In this document: positions 1 to 11,640 of the stretch, one piece after another | Layout of the letters: each line of letters starts with the position of its first letter | Numbering within the stretch: position 1 is the first letter of the stretch | Assembly: GCA_020205615.1 (NCBI GenBank) | Contig: CM035160.1 | Coordinates: forward strand, 146,115,991-146,179,990 | Direction of reading: 5' to 3' | DNA from: Panax quinquefolius | Taxonomy: Eukaryota; Streptophyta; Magnoliopsida; Apiales; Araliaceae | DNA length: 64,000 nt | The notes under the pieces: generated by a model | Told to the model about the DNA's origin: nothing | Seen by the model: only the letters and a program-made list of their open reading frames with translations | The model's database searches: none | Translations under genes and position numbers: made by a program

Positions 1-590
1 ACAATGACCCAAATCACATCAACGCCTTGAGAAACCTTAGGAAGACCCAGAACGAAATCCATGGTAATGTGCTCCCACTTCCATTCGGAATTTCAAGTGG
101 TTGCAATGGACCTTTTGGTACTTGATGTTCCGCTTTAACTCGCTGACAAGTTAGACACCTTGAGATAAACAAATACCATCTCTCTCTTCATATCGCTTCC
201 ACCAAAATGTATGACTTTAATATCATGATACATTTTGGAACTCCTATGATGGATTGCAAATGGTGTGTTGTGCGCCTATCATCATGATATTATACTTTAA
301 ATCGTGGTCGTTAGAACACAAAGTCCGGAGTCGACTCAAGTATTCCTTCTTCATCGATTCTTGCTTCCTAAGATAACCCCTCTCAGCACCTTCTTCCTCA
401 TACGCATCGCCTCCGTGTCCTCAGAGCTTGAGCAGCTTTTAACTTTATCGATTAAAGTCTGCCTCTACTCGTGATATTCGCTATCATCACACGTGTCCTC
501 GAGTCTTTAACTCTATCTCCATCCTTTGCAAGTCACACAAAATGGGCCTTTGTGTTGACAATAACGCACTGCATTTCGCATACGATCTTC
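1..590 (-). pseudogene. Integrase N-terminal part, element E, decayed and partial
   Basis: Minus-strand reading gives, in shifting frames, the RNase H-integrase linker, the zinc-binding region and the beginning of the catalytic core ([16 protein letters not shown] at about 20-75). These match the better preserved stretches in B1 (21270-21509) and B2 (37880-38080). The core's later acidic residues lie beyond base 1. Several frameshifts rule out a functional product. Confidence 0.75.
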
Positions 591-593
591 TAC

Positions 594-1090
594 TCAATGC
601 GCCATACCACCACGTCGCTTTTTCGGGATGGTATTGATGGTATGATCATAATCTTTCAACAGCTTCAAGCCAACGTCGTTGTCGCATGTTGAGTTCCTTT
701 TGAGTGAAGAAATATTTGAGGCTTTTATGATCCGTAAAGATCTCCACTTTCTCCCCATACAAGTAATGCCTCCAAATTTTAAGTGCAAAAAGACAATAAA
801 TGCTAACTCCGCATCACGAGTAGGATAATTCCTCTCATATTCTTTGAGTTGTCGCGAGGCATAGGCTATAACTTTTCCATGTTGCATAAGAACACATCCC
901 AACCCTTTGCCGAGTATCACCGTAGATGACAAATCCTCCGAGCCAAATGGTATCACGTAACAGTCTTTAAATAAGTCTCCTCTTGAGTTCTTGAAAACTC
1001 TTCTCACATTCTTCGCCCCAACCGAACTTTGTATCTTTTCGAGTTAGTGAAGTCAATGGAGTAGCGATTCGAGAAAATCCTTCCACGAAT
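594..1090 (-). pseudogene. RNase H domain remnant, element E
   Basis: A 137-codon open stretch (1007-594) contains the gypsy RNase H signature region: [19 protein letters not shown], then [16 protein letters not shown], where family members usually read THDLELAAVVFALK. The connection ends in a degenerate DYDHTI segment preceding the linker. Upstream (1008-1090) the frame is lost. Recognisable as retroelement pol, not expressed as such. Confidence 0.8.
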
Positions 1091-1970
1091 CTCCGATAAT
1101 AACCAAATAAACCGAGAAAGCTACGTACTTGGGCCATCGATTTAGATTGTTCCCACTTTGAATAGCTTCAATCTTTCTTTGGTCAATGAGATATTCCATG
1201 ACTTGATACCACGTGCCCAAGGAATGCTACTTCTTCAAGCCGAATTCAGATTTCTTCAACTTGGCATAAAGCTTATATTCACGAAGCTTTTTGGAGTGTC
1301 ACCTCAAGTGTTGCTTTCATGATCTTCACTATTTTGGAATAAATAAGGATGTCATCAATAAAGACGACCACAAAGTGATCTAAATATTCCTCAATACTCG
1401 GGTTCATCATATCCATGAAGGCAAAGCGGGAGCATTAGTCAATCCAAAGGACATGATTAGGAATTCATAATGCCCGCATCGAAGTTCTCGAAGCCGCCTT
1501 TTGAATGTCGTGGTTCTAATCTTCAATTGGTGATATCCTAACGAAGATCAATCTTTGAAAAGAATTTGGCTCCTTGAATCGGGTCAAACAGTCATCAATA
1601 TGTGGCAATGGATACCTATTTTTGATGGTGACCTAATTCAACTCCCGATAATCAATAAAAAGTCGATACTCCCATCTTTCTTCTTCACTTAATAGAACAG
1701 AGCACCCCAAGGAGAAGTACTTAGGACGAATAAAGCCAATGTCTAACAATTCCTCGCAGCTTGGGTCTTTAACTCCTCGGGTTCAATAGAGCCATTCGAT
1801 ATGGGGCTTTGGAAATAGGTTTTGTACCGGGTTCAAGGTCGATACAAAATTCAATTTCACGCCCGGGGTAGGCCAGAAGTTCTTCGTGAATACGTCAGAA
1901 ATTTATTAACAATAGAAATATCGCTCAAAACCGATTTATTTTTGTTTAAATCAGATATGAGCTAAGAAAG
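1091..1970 (-). pseudogene. Reverse transcriptase remnant, element E
   Basis: On the minus strand this holds the gypsy RT palm in pieces. The catalytic motif FIDDILIYS is readable at about 1337-1370. Nearer 1800-1830 is the RMAPIE segment that begins the RT core in this lineage. The later GFIRPS/IDYRELN region and the thumb ([13 protein letters not shown], about 1070-1130) are present but out of frame with one another. The gene is broken at many points. Confidence 0.75.
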
Positions 1971-2129
1971 CTTGACATCCATTTTTCAATAAACGAATAG
2001 CTTTATGGCTTGAGATGACCGTGATTGATTTTAATGGTTTGGTCGTTTGAATTAGCATAATAGGTTGATTAGGAATATGAAAGCTAACAACCTTACGAAA
2101 AATAATCAATTTTTGCATGATAAGTAGTT

Positions 2130-2430
2130 AACCAATCAATCCCTTGAATCACGCCAAATGCAAGTATTTTTAATGAAATAAGATCGACAGTAATGTGAGG
2201 GTACCGATTTGAACCAAACAAGACTTATAAACAAAGGATGTAATGAAGGTTTCTCCCAACGGAGTTTCCACAGAGATAAGTAAAAGTCTAATTTCTCCTG
2301 AGTCAAATTTAATCGATGAGCGCAAGTAGAGAAATAAAAGAATGGGTAGAACCAAGATCAAATAAAGTATGACTTCATTAGAGTTTATGATAAGCTTACC
2401 CGTAATGACCTCATTCGGTTCCTTTGCTTC
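2130..2430 (-). pseudogene. Retropepsin-type protease remnant, element E
   Basis: The minus strand encodes FDLGSTHSFIS around 2330-2365, corresponding to the aspartic protease active site (LDTGATHSFIS in B2), followed by the conserved VETPLGETFITS segment at about 2235-2280. The DTG triad reads DLG here, so this copy would be inactive even without the frameshifts. Confidence 0.75.
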
Positions 2431-2529
2431 TCTGGGAGGTCACAACAAACGCCTCCCTCAGACTACCGGGCTTTTGACTTTTCTCGGGGACTACTTTGGT
2501 GCCTCCATCCTAGTTGAATTTGTCTTCTG

Positions 2530-2835
2530 TAAAAATGACAAAATCGAGCTAAGTGACCTTCTCTTCACAATTATAACATGCTTTGACTTAGCATGGCACA
2601 GCTTGGATCGATGTGTGACCTCTTCTCCTGCATTTGAAGCATATGATAGTGGTCTTTCTCCTTCCTTAACAATGGGTGCCGGTGTCTTGACGTCTTTCCA
2701 TCATCATTGAATCTCCGCTTTCTTGAAATGTCCATTCTTATTGTTTTGGCCTGATTACCACCAAAGTGGTTACCGATTCCGCCCGCTGATTCCTCCACGC
2801 TTGTTGTCACCGCTCGATGACTACTCTCCATTGGT
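2530..2835 (-). pseudogene. gag C-terminus with two CCHC zinc knuckles, element E
   Basis: Minus strand: a basic, N/G-rich stretch (GIGNHFGGNQAK...RKRRF) precedes two nucleic-acid-binding knuckles. The first (about 2600-2650) begins CFKC and keeps the following GH; the second (about 2545-2585) begins CYNC. Frameshifts separate them and their last cysteines are lost. Matching knuckles are found in B1 and B2. Confidence 0.7.
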
Positions 2836-2990
2836 ATTATAATTTTTTCTACCGCTTCTTTTTAGTTAAGTTGACTCGTTATCGCTACTCCACTAATCGA
2901 GCCCTATTTACAATATCTCGAATACAAACACGCTTTATGAGAAATAAGATGTTGACGATTCTCCACTTCAAACCTCTTAAAACATTCATG

Positions 2991-3690
2991 TCATTCTCTC
3001 TTCATTATCCACCAAGTGGGACGAAAACGTGATAACTCCGCAAATTTTGTCTCGTGTATCATGACACTCTGGCCATATTGTTTTGTTCCAACTTGATAAA
3101 CTCCACCTCCTTCATGTGGCAAATACTTTCGTGAAAGTATTTGTCGTTGAACAAACTCCTCGAACTTCTCCCAAGATATCTTCAAGATGCAAGAAGTTGA
3201 GTACGCGTTTACCGATTCCCACCAAGAATCGCCTCTCCCACGCAACATAAAGGCGATAAGGGAACCTTTTGCTCCTCGAGCATCCCAAGACATCAAATAT
3301 CTTGGTAATCTACTTTATCCATGCTTCCGCCAAGTGGTTTTGGCTTCCCTTAAACTCCGGTGGGTCCCAGCCTCCTTGAATTGTTTAGCGGTGACCGCCG
3401 AGAGTTTTCTCGTGTTTCCACCCCACGCTTTGGATGAGAGTCGCCTCGTCATTGCCGTCAGCATAAATTGCATAAAAGCCTCCGAACATTTGATCATTCA
3501 TCATTTGGTCAAGTGTTATTGTTGTTTGCATGAGGATTGTCGCCTTCCTCGATGCACATTATCCCGATTATTGATATGTGGTGAATCAACGATCGCTCGT
3601 GCTCCATTACTATTCTCAACATTCTCGGATGTCATTTTCGACATCGCCACAAAACAAAAGATTAATTGACATGTAACAATTATCTTTATA
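2991..3690 (-). pseudogene. gag polyprotein remnant, element E
   Basis: Three minus-strand open pieces in different frames make up the gag. They are an N-terminal piece (about 3516-3645, SENVENSNGARAIV), a linker (3315-3497, KQFKEAG) and the retrotransposon gag core (2991-3296). The core shows WWESVNA, SWEKFEEFV and KFAELSRF, the usual landmarks of the plant gypsy gag domain. It starts about 175 bases inside the primer binding site. Frameshifted and inactive. Confidence 0.8.
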
Positions 3691-3808
3691 TTCTCGACCG
3701 ACCAATAAAATAAAGACATAAACTTAGGTAGGTCATACTAACGAAGGTATTCCCTGCCTCTCCCTCCTAGTACTATTCTCACATCTTAGCCAAGGATCAT
3801 ATCCCTAA

Positions 3809-3819
3809 GCTCGATACCA
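3809..3819 (-). other. Primer binding site, element E
   Basis: Minus strand reads TGGTATCGAGC, two bases from the LTR end. It is close to the TGGTATCAGAGC complementary to the 3' end of plant initiator tRNA-Met. Confidence 0.8.
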
Positions 3820-3821
3820 AC

Positions 3822-6224
3822 CGTGACGCCCCCAAAATTAGGTATACATCACCCATCTTGGGTAGTCGATACATGGTATGTAATTTAAATACAACTTACT
3901 AATATAACTGCCGTGTATAATATCGACATAAACCGTGAGTTTGAATACAAATATTGTCTACTAGATATTATACAAACTCAAAAGGAGTCCTCATTACAAT
4001 TATTATCACACTATTTCACGTAATAGTGAGGACTACTAATGCAATCCTCCTGGACCATTACTCCGCTCCCCGACTGTCCCCGCCTATGTTCTCATTTCAA
4101 GAGAACAAAGAAAGAAAGGGTGAGCTCAACTAGCCCAAAGAAGAAATATTATGATTAAGATAATGCGTAATAAATTATCAATAGCCTTCAACATTGTTAA
4201 ACCGATAAAATATAATAAACATCAAGTTTAACTGCAATGAACAAGCAATCCAATAAAAAAGTCAAGTAGAAAATAAAATCTACTATCTTTTATGATTTAA
4301 AAGGTTTTTCATCATCAAGTATAAATTTGAGACTCACTTTAATAAATAATCCACATCATCGAATCACCCCTCGCACTACTACCAAGGATATTCTTTAAGA
4401 TCACGACCACAATTATTCCCGCACTACGGGCCAAGAATAGTTGTGTATTCATTAATGGTCATGATCATGCCAACAATCGTCCATCAATGCACTACTACCA
4501 ATCGAGGACTTTTACCACATCATTTGTAACATTACGATCATGATTACAATCAATAATCCTCGGTCATAATCATACAAATTCCATCCATGCTCTACAAAAG
4601 CCACGTATGATGACTTTAAAAAAATATAAACATGAGGATGATGACAATGATATAAGAATTCAATAAAACAAGTTCAAGAATTAAGTTATTCAGAACTAAT
4701 AACATCCAAACTATCAACATGATATCGCTTTGTAGAGTAAAATTCAAGAATGATCGTAAGAATATTTCCATGAAAAGATATCGATAAAACGTAAATATCA
4801 AGGATATTCTACTAATTTCATGGAGTATAGAAGTCAAAGTTTTAACCAACCGGGTATAATAAAGAATGGAATAACAAAAGAAATCACCATGCATGCGGTA
4901 TTTGATGTAGACAAAAGTTATTCCAATGTATATAATAATAACGGAACCAGTCGTGAAATTCACAATCGGCGTGATGTTCCAACAGAATAATAAAGATGGA
5001 ACGGATCCTGTGTAAAACACATGATAGGATATTCCAACGTATGATAAAAAGATTTTAACCAGTCCTGTAAAAACACACGCATGTGATGTTCCAATGTATA
5101 ATAAAAAGATTTTAACCAGTCCTGTAAAACACACGCATGTGATGTTCCAATGTAATAATAATAAAGACGGAACCAGTCCTGTAAAACACGCAGCATGGAT
5201 GTTCCAATGTAATAATAAAGAATGGAATAAAAGAAGAAGATCACCAAGTATAGGGGATTCACAGATACAAAGTTATTCCAATGTAATAAATAAGAATGGA
5301 ATAACAAAAGAAGTTCTCTTCATGAATACAAAAGAATAACACCCCTTACGGGTACAACAAATAATATTCCCTACCTTAAAGAACCGAATATTGGCAAAGT
5401 GAAGTAGCGTAATACTTTTCTTCTTTCTCTATATAGTTTCTCTCTAGAGTTTCAAAGAAATTCGTAAGAAAATAATGAAGGAATGAGCTTCTATTTATAG
5501 GAAAATAAAATGCATAGTAATTAATCCATGAACTATCTGATTGATTTACTTTAATCGACGGTCCATATTTAAAGCAAAATCTTTTAAATAAAATATAATA
5601 TATTCTATTTATATAAAAACATTTTACTATGCAAACACTATGCAACACTATGCAAAAAACTATGCATAATAAAATATAATATATTTTATTTATGTAATAA
5701 CTTTAATAAAGTATTCTACTTTTATATAAAAGATGTTTCGCTTTATTACATTAATAATACGAATAAAACAAAACGTCATTATCGCTATAATAATTCATAT
5801 TATTAATCGACAATAATGGAATCAATCGAGTGACTTCTCACATAAGCATCAATAATCAATACGATTGTCTTCTATGCAACCACACGTATTCTTTGTATTT
5901 TTACTACCGAGTAGTTCAATGTATCAACGATAAAACTTCCGCCGTTATTTCAATAAAATATTTTTGTCGCTTTTCTCAATCCGGCAATAATTACATTATG
6001 GGGTCCACCAATGATTGAAATTTTTGTGCGAATATTCCTCGCTAAATCAATATTCCTCGCTTAAATCGAATATTCTCGATTAATTGAATATAATATAACC
6101 ATTGCATACTTTTGCAAAATTTATATTACCCATTAACTATAACATTATATCAAATTATTCCATAATATTCAAAAATAATATTTATAGAAAATTCATCTTT
6201 ATTTATAAAAGCTGGGGTCTTACA
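3822..6224 (-). repeat. 5' LTR of element E (about 2.4 kb)
   Basis: On the minus strand it begins TGTAAGACCCC (6224 downwards) and ends GGGGCGTCACG next to the primer binding site. It contains a TATA box (5491-5500). A block of repeats with CATTGGAACATCACATGCG-like units follows at about 4920-5320, and a hairpin-type repeat block lies near 4380-4620. Open frames crossing the repeat block, such as 4616-5134, are translated repeats and not genes. It lacks the 1.05-kb module found in the A-type LTRs. Confidence 0.9.
5491..5500 (-). promoter_or_regulatory. LTR TATA box, element E
   Basis: CTATTTATAG (CTATAAATAG on the minus strand), followed by the conserved AAGCTCATTCCTTCATTATT leader seen in the A and C LTRs. 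Confidence 0.65.
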
Positions 6225-6333
6225 CAAATGATGTGGTAAAAGTCCTCATTGGCCCATAGTGCATTGATGGACAGTTGTTGGTATGATCATGACCATTGAT
6301 GAATACACGAATATCCTTGGCCCGTAGTGCATG
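6225..6333 (+). repeat. LTR D, left fragment
   Basis: A 109-base fragment of an LTR interior containing ATATCCTTGGCCCGTAGTGC hairpin repeats. It lies between element E and element A. Joining 6333 to 29432 restores a continuous repeat unit, which shows that A inserted here. The last five bases, GCATG, are the left target duplication of A. Confidence 0.85.
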
Positions 6334-7139
6334 TGTAAGACCCCAAATTTTATAAATAAAGATTTAAATTTCTCGAAATATTTTTTTGAATATTATGGTG
6401 TGGATTTGATATAATGTTATAGTTGTGGATAGTAATTATAAATTTTGCAAAGTATGCAAGTTGTTATATAATATTCGATTGGTCGGGGAATATTCGTTTT
6501 AACATGGAATATTCATACGACGGCACAATCATTGGTGGACCCCACAACGAAAGTATTGTCGTAGTAAGAAAATGATGAAATTATCTTTTATAAAAATAAC
6601 GGCGGAAGTGTTACCATTAAAACCGTTGAACTACCCTTAGTAGTAAAGACAAAGAATATGCGCGTGGTCGCATAATAAAGACACTCCAGTATTGGTTATT
6701 GATGCTTACGTGATAAGTCACCCGCTTATACTCAATTATTGCTACAAGAATTGCCGCATCATATCTCTCATATTATTGATTCGATTATTGTCACAATATC
6801 ATCCGCATAATATGTTATATTATTAAATCAATAATTGAGACGACAAAGTTATTCATATTATTAAATTGCAATATTTACAATGTCTAGAAGTTCGCATCGA
6901 GGAGAGGTTTGGTCACCTAATCTACGCCGCCCAATAGGAGAAATCCTTATTGAAACCACCTCTTTCCGAGGAACAACCCGTTGTTAAATATTGTGAGTTA
7001 TAATATTAATGATAAGCTCGTGTTGATTAAAGATGAATTTGATAGTTCCATTGTGTTGGGATTATTTGTGTTAGTAGAAATTGACATTTATCTCGATAAT
7101 AATTGATGTCTGGAGGTTATATTGTTCAATCGGGTATTC

Positions 7140-7275
7140 AGGACACTTTTCGTGTCGGACCGTTGCTTTAAAGTTTAATAGTGAATCAGTATGGACCGTT
7201 GGTTTAAAGTTTAATAGTAAATTAATATGGACCGTTCGTTTAAAAGTAAATTAATCTGGACCGTTAATGAATTAG
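7140..7275 (+). repeat. Tandem repeat, about 37-bp units, in A 5' LTR
   Basis: Units built on ATGGACCGTTGGTTTAAAGT followed by TTAATAGTGAATCAGT occur three to four times just upstream of the TATA box. The 3' LTR carries an expanded version (15820-16010). The position fits U3 enhancer-like repeats; function is not shown. Confidence 0.7.
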
Positions 7276-7295
7276 TTACTATTCAGTCCATTCTC

Positions 7296-7305
7296 CTATA
7301 AATAG
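7296..7305 (+). promoter_or_regulatory. LTR TATA box, element A 5' LTR
   Basis: CTATAAATAG followed by AAGCTCATTCCTTCATTATT, conserved at the same place in every A, C and E LTR. This is the likely core promoter of the element. Confidence 0.7.
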
Positions 7306-7449
7306 AAGCTCATTCCTTCATTATTTCTTACTTAATTCACCAAACTCTTGAGAGAAATTATAGAGAGAAAGAAGAAGAGAAGTCAGCTACCTTTCTATTC
7401 CAATATCCAGTTTCTTCTTGGGTAAGGGGTATTATTATTTCATATTCAT

Positions 7450-8060
7450 GAAGAGAGCTATTATCGCATACATGGTGAAATTCTTCTATTATTCCATTCT
7501 TTATTATTTTGTTAGAATAATTTGTATACGCGGACTACCCTATACTTGGTGAAATTCTTCTGTTATTCCATTCTTTATTATTATGTTGGAATAACCTGTT
7601 TATGCGAAGTACCGCATACATGGTGAAATTCTTCTATTATTTCATTCTTTACTATTCTGTCGGAATATCCTGTCTGTGCATTTTACGCCGGACCTGGTTC
7701 CATTATTTATTATTCCGCATTTATTATTCTCGGAATATCTTGTCTCATGGCGTTTTACTGCCTAACTCGGTTCCATTATTTATTATTCCGCATTTATTAT
7801 TCTCGTTTAATATCATATCTCGTATGCGTACGCCAACTCGGTTCCATTATTTATTATTCCGCATTTATTATTCTCGTTTAATATCCTCGTCTCAGATATT
7901 TACGCCTTTTAACTCGGTTCCATTATTTATTATCCTGTTGGGAATAACCTGTCTGTGCGGTCTCTATCGCATGCATGGTGAATCCTTCTGTTATTCCATT
8001 CTTTATTATTATGTTGGAATAACATGTCTATGTGGATTACCACATGCATGGTGAATTATC
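7450..8060 (+). repeat. Degenerate tandem repeats downstream of TATA in A 5' LTR
   Basis: Alternating units of CATGGTGAAATTCTTCTRTT and TTCCATTATTTATTATTCCG/GGAATATC, 70-90 bases apart, in the presumed transcribed leader. The homologous block in the 3' LTR is 16190-16920. Long open frames in all three frames arise from the repeats. Confidence 0.75.
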
Positions 8061-8387
8061 CTTTGTATTCATTCCTTATTAAATTGTGGAAATGATCTCA
8101 GATATCGTGGATTACTGCATGGCGAAAAATCCATTTGCGCTTCATATATTCGTTATTATACTCAGTTTATTAAAGCTTTGGCTTCTATACTCCATGAAAT
8201 TAGTGGAATATTCTTGATATTTGCGCTTCATCCAGTATCTTTTCATGAAAATATTCTTCTGAGCATTCTTGAGTTTTACTCTACAAAGAAGTATCATGTT
8301 GACAATTTGGACATTATAGAGTTCACGATAAATTAACTTATAAATCTTTAAAATTTATTCTTGATCTTATTTTATTGAATTATTATG

Positions 8388-9459
8388 TCATTGTCATGAT
8401 GAGTTATGTTGGTTATTATGTGAAAACATGAAAGTTTCTTAGAAATCACAAAGGGTTAAAAATCAGATTTTGGTGAAAATGGAACATGAAGTTCAACTGA
8501 CCATATCTCCTATTATATTTCGAATTTTTGAGTGTGGTCAAGTTCTAGAGTTAAATCTATGAGTTATATAACTTATCCAAGTGGAATCACTGGAAAAGGT
8601 GTTATAGATTTTCGTGTGAACTGATTTTAGCAAAGGAGTCAGAAACTGTCCATTTCGAAAAAGGTTACTACCCATAAATTTGAAGGGGCTTTTCGGCCAC
8701 TTAATTTGTGAGAAATATTTTGGCCTTTTGGGACATGAAAGTATATGGTATAAGGTACCTCCTGTCCAAAAATGAACTCATTCCAACTTAAAATGAGCAA
8801 GTTATGACCATTTCAATATTTAGGTTTTTCCGACGAAAAATGCTATAACTAGAGTTCTATAACTCCGATGACCATGAAATTTAAACTGGAAGCTCACATT
8901 AACATGTGTAAGATCCTGCCAAGATTTGGGAATTTCTGGAGTTAAACTTGAGGTAGCTAATTTCTTAAGGAATTAATTAGAAATTGATTTTTGAAAAATG
9001 TAAATGAATTTTAAAAATTTCGAGAAAAATATAATTTCATTATGGGACTATATTCTGCTAAATCCCAGAAAAGAAATATTTTTAGGACTGATTTGTTATT
9101 TTTTATGAAAATGGTTTAGTTACGAACATATGAGTTAAATATGTTATGTGAAGTAACAAAGTTGGAAAATAGGATTTTATAGCTTGGAAATCCTATATAA
9201 GGTATATGAAGATTTTTTTATAAGTGGTTTGATCATTGGTGATGAAATCTTATGAGTATGGCATTTTTGAATGATTAAATGCATTATTTGGTAAAGTGTA
9301 AATAATTGAAATAAATTGTTTATAAGTTTAAGAAGTGATTAAAATATTGTTATGATATTAATAATATTAGATTATGAGTGGTTGATAATATTTGGATAAA
9401 TTTAAAGTCTTTAATAATTATCCTTGTTTTCGTTTGATTAATGCTTATATCATTGTCAT
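8388..9459 (+). repeat. 1.05-kb LTR module flanked by TCATTGTCAT direct repeats
   Basis: The segment 8398-9449 lies between two copies of TCATTGTCAT (8388-8397, 9450-9459). The C-type and E LTRs have a single TCATTGTCAT with no such segment at the equivalent place. The module recurs in the A 3' LTR (17265-17588 plus 27801-28529) and inside the C element (about 55800-56890). No coding potential or clear terminal inverted repeats are visible. Confidence 0.75.
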
Positions 9460-9479
9460 CATCCCCATGCTTATATGGT

Positions 9480-9830
9480 GATGAAAGTTATCTTTGGATT
9501 ACGTGCGAAGATGGACTGTTGATTATTGAGTTGTATATCTTTGGCTTATGTCCAAAGATGGATTGTTGATTATTGGTTTTATTGTTGTATATCTTTGGCT
9601 TACGTGCGAAGATGGACCATTGATTATTGAGTTGTATATCTTTGGCTTACGTGCAAAGATGGATTGTTGATTATTAGTTTTATTATTGTATATCTTTGGC
9701 TTACGTGCAGAGATGGACTTGGTATGATTATGACCAGGGATTATTCGGTATAGTCATGACCATTGATGATTTAATATCCTTGGCCCGTAGTGCAGGGATG
9801 ATTCGATGATGTGGTTTATTTTTTAAATCA
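9480..9830 (+). repeat. Hairpin repeat array, A 5' LTR
   Basis: About five units with ATCTTTGGCTTACGTGC.AAGAT, spaced 55-70 bases. The ATCTTTG arm can pair with CAAAGAT at the end of the same unit. It is followed by GTATGATTATGACC/GTATAGTCATGACC and by an ATATCCTTGG..GTGCAGGGAT unit at about 9775-9800. Confidence 0.75.
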
Positions 9831-10307
9831 TAGAAGATAGTAGATATTATGCTCTACTTGACTCTTCTAATGGATTGTTTATTCCGCTGCAGTTAAACTT
9901 GATGTCTATTGTATTTTATCAGTTTAACATTGTTGAAAACTATTGATAATTTGTTCTGTATTATCTTAGTCATAATATTTCTTACTGGGCTAGTTGAGCT
10001 CACCCTTTCTTTCACTGTTCTCTTCAGGAAATGAGAATATTGCTAGGACGAGTCGGGGATAGGAGTGATGGTCCAGATGATAGCATTAGTAGTCCTCACT
10101 ATTCTGTTAAATAGTGTGACAATAAATGTAATGAGGACTCCTTTGAGTATGGATATTGTCTAGATGACAATATTCCTATTAAACACTCAGTTTATGTATT
10201 GTCGTATATTACACGACGGTTGTATAATTAAGTTTGTATCTGTATTCTATACCATGTATTTGGCGACTCAAGATGGGTGATGTATACCTATTTTGGGGGC
10301 GTCACAG

Positions 10308-10320
10308 TTGGTATCAAAGC
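10308..10320 (+). other. Primer binding site, element A
   Basis: TTGGTATCAAAGC starts one base after the 5' LTR. It matches the usual initiator-tRNA-Met primer site TGGTATCAGAGC with one mismatch. Confidence 0.85.
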
Positions 10321-10494
10321 TTAGGGATATGATCCTTGGCTGAGATGTGAGACAAGAACTAGGAGGGGAGAGACGGGGGAATTCCTTCGCTATTATGACC
10401 TACCTAAGTTTATTTAGTATTTAATTGGTCGGTCAGAGTATATGGATAATATGTGATATGTTAATTAACTCTTGTTTTGTTGTAGTATTTGAAA

Positions 10495-10978
10495 ATGGCA
10501 TCCGAAAATGTTAAGGTAAGCAATGGAGCGAATGACGCGATTGTTTCTAAGAGGTTTGAAACCCGATATACGTCAATACCTCATTTCTCACAAACTTTGT
10601 TTATATTCAGATGTTGTGAATAGGGCTTAGTTATTGGAGCGCGACAATGAGTTAACACAACCAAAAGGTAACGACCAACAACACGATAATAATCATACCG
10701 GTGGCAACGACCATCGGAATAATGATAACCATCGTGGGGAAAATTATCATGCCAAGAATGGTAACCACTTCGGTGGTAATCATGGCCAAGATAATAGAAG
10801 TGGAAATTTCAAGAAGAGAAGGTCACCTAGCCGATTTTGTCGTGCACCAAAGTCAAGTCCAGTTGGGACGGTGGCACCAACAGCGGATACGGACAAAATA
10901 AAGTCGGTGGTTTCAGGAAGAGCATTTTTCATGACTTCTCAAAAAGCAATTAAACTGAACGAAGTTAGCACGGGTTAG
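10495..10978 (+). pseudogene. gag remnant of element A
   Basis: Starts with MASENVKVSNGANDAIV at 10495, matching the gag N-terminus of the relatives, then loses frame and jumps to a stretch (10634-10978) rich in Asn, His and Gly ending GRAFFMTSQKAIKLNEVSTG. The last part is the gag-protease linker. The gag core (WWESVNA...ELSRF) and both zinc knuckles are missing, so no functional capsid protein can be made. Confidence 0.75.
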
Positions 10979-11230
10979 TTAATTATAAATTCTTGCGAAA
11001 TCTATGCCTTATTAGATACCGGTTCTACCAATTATTTTATCTCTCTTGCTTGCGTTCAACGTTTAAATTTGACTCTAGAGAAATTAGACTTTGACTTATC
11101 TGTTGAAGCCCCATTAGGAGAAACCTTCATTACATGTGCTATCCAAGTCTTGGATGAGGGTCACAGTTTTGAATGATATTTCTATTGTTAATAAATTTCC
11201 TGACGTATTCTTGAAGACTTCTTAGCCTAC
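10979..11230 (+). pseudogene. Protease remnant of element A
   Basis: Contains ALLDTGSTNYFIS at about 11007-11045, with the aspartic protease DTG intact, then EAPLGETFITC. After about 11135 the sequence jumps to the protease-RT linker. The C-terminal half of the protease is gone. Confidence 0.75.
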
Positions 11231-11640
11231 CTCTAAAGCGTGAAATCGAATTTTGTATTGACCCCATTACAAAACCCTCAAATATTTCTGTACCTAAAAC
11301 GATCGTATAATGTGTCAAAGACGTTGGCTCGAGCTGTTGAAGATTACGATCGTACCATTCAATATCATTGTGGAAAAGAGAACGTGGTAGCTGACGTGTT
11401 GAGTAGAAGATCGTATGCGTTTACGAGTGCGATGTTGTTAACACAAAAACTCATTTTGTATAACTTACAAATGATGAAGATAGAGTTAAAGACTCTAAAG
11501 ACCCACGTGGTGATATCAAATATACGAGTAGAATCGACTTTAATCGATAAAGTTAAAGCCGTGCAAGCTACATACTCAGAGCTGATGAATGTGTAGAAGA
11601 AGGTTCAAGAGGGCGTTATTCTAGAAGCAAGAATCGATGA
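11231..11640 (+). pseudogene. Fused pol remnant (RT start joined to RNase H tail), element A
   Basis: The open stretch 11240-11596 begins in the linker leading to RT and passes directly, near 11310, into LARAVEDYDRTIQYHCGKEN and VVADVLSRRSYA, the end of RNase H. The whole RT palm and most of RNase H, more than 1 kb in relatives, are therefore deleted. The reading frame is fortuitously continuous across the junction. The remainder is the RNase H-integrase linker. Confidence 0.75.

Larger units (their letters stand above)
1..6224 (-). mobile_element. LTR retrotransposon E (Ty3/gypsy, C-type LTR), truncated by window edge
   Basis: Minus-strand Ty3/gypsy element. Read on the minus strand it runs 5' LTR (3822-6224), primer binding site, gag, zinc knuckles, protease, RT, RNase H and the start of integrase. 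The rest of integrase and the 3' LTR lie left of base 1. The LTR is about 2.4 kb, the same size and sequence type as the LTRs of the C element near 52388-60647. It sits inside an older LTR (D) that resumes at 6225; the first five bases there, CAAAT, should be the target duplication, whose partner is outside the window. All coding parts are broken by frameshifts and stops. Confidence 0.9.
6334..10306 (+). repeat. 5' LTR of element A (3973 bp)
   Basis: Begins TGTAAGACCCC, ends GGGGGCGTCACA. In order it holds: a U3-like part with GGACCGTTGGTTTAAAGT repeats (7140-7270); a TATA box (7296-7305); a block of repeats with TTCCATTATTTATTATTCC (7450-8040); the 1.05-kb module 8398-9449 bounded by TCATTGTCAT; a hairpin array of ATCTTTGGCTTACGTGCAAA type (9485-9720); and a conserved 3' tail. 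No gene is present; open frames such as 7602-8054 are translated repeats. Confidence 0.93.

Noticed and set aside
10634..10978. His/Asn/Gly-rich protein as a possible host gene
   Set aside because: It is the gag C-terminal and protease-linker region of element A. The upstream context (primer site, gag start) and the downstream LDTGST motif are retroelement.
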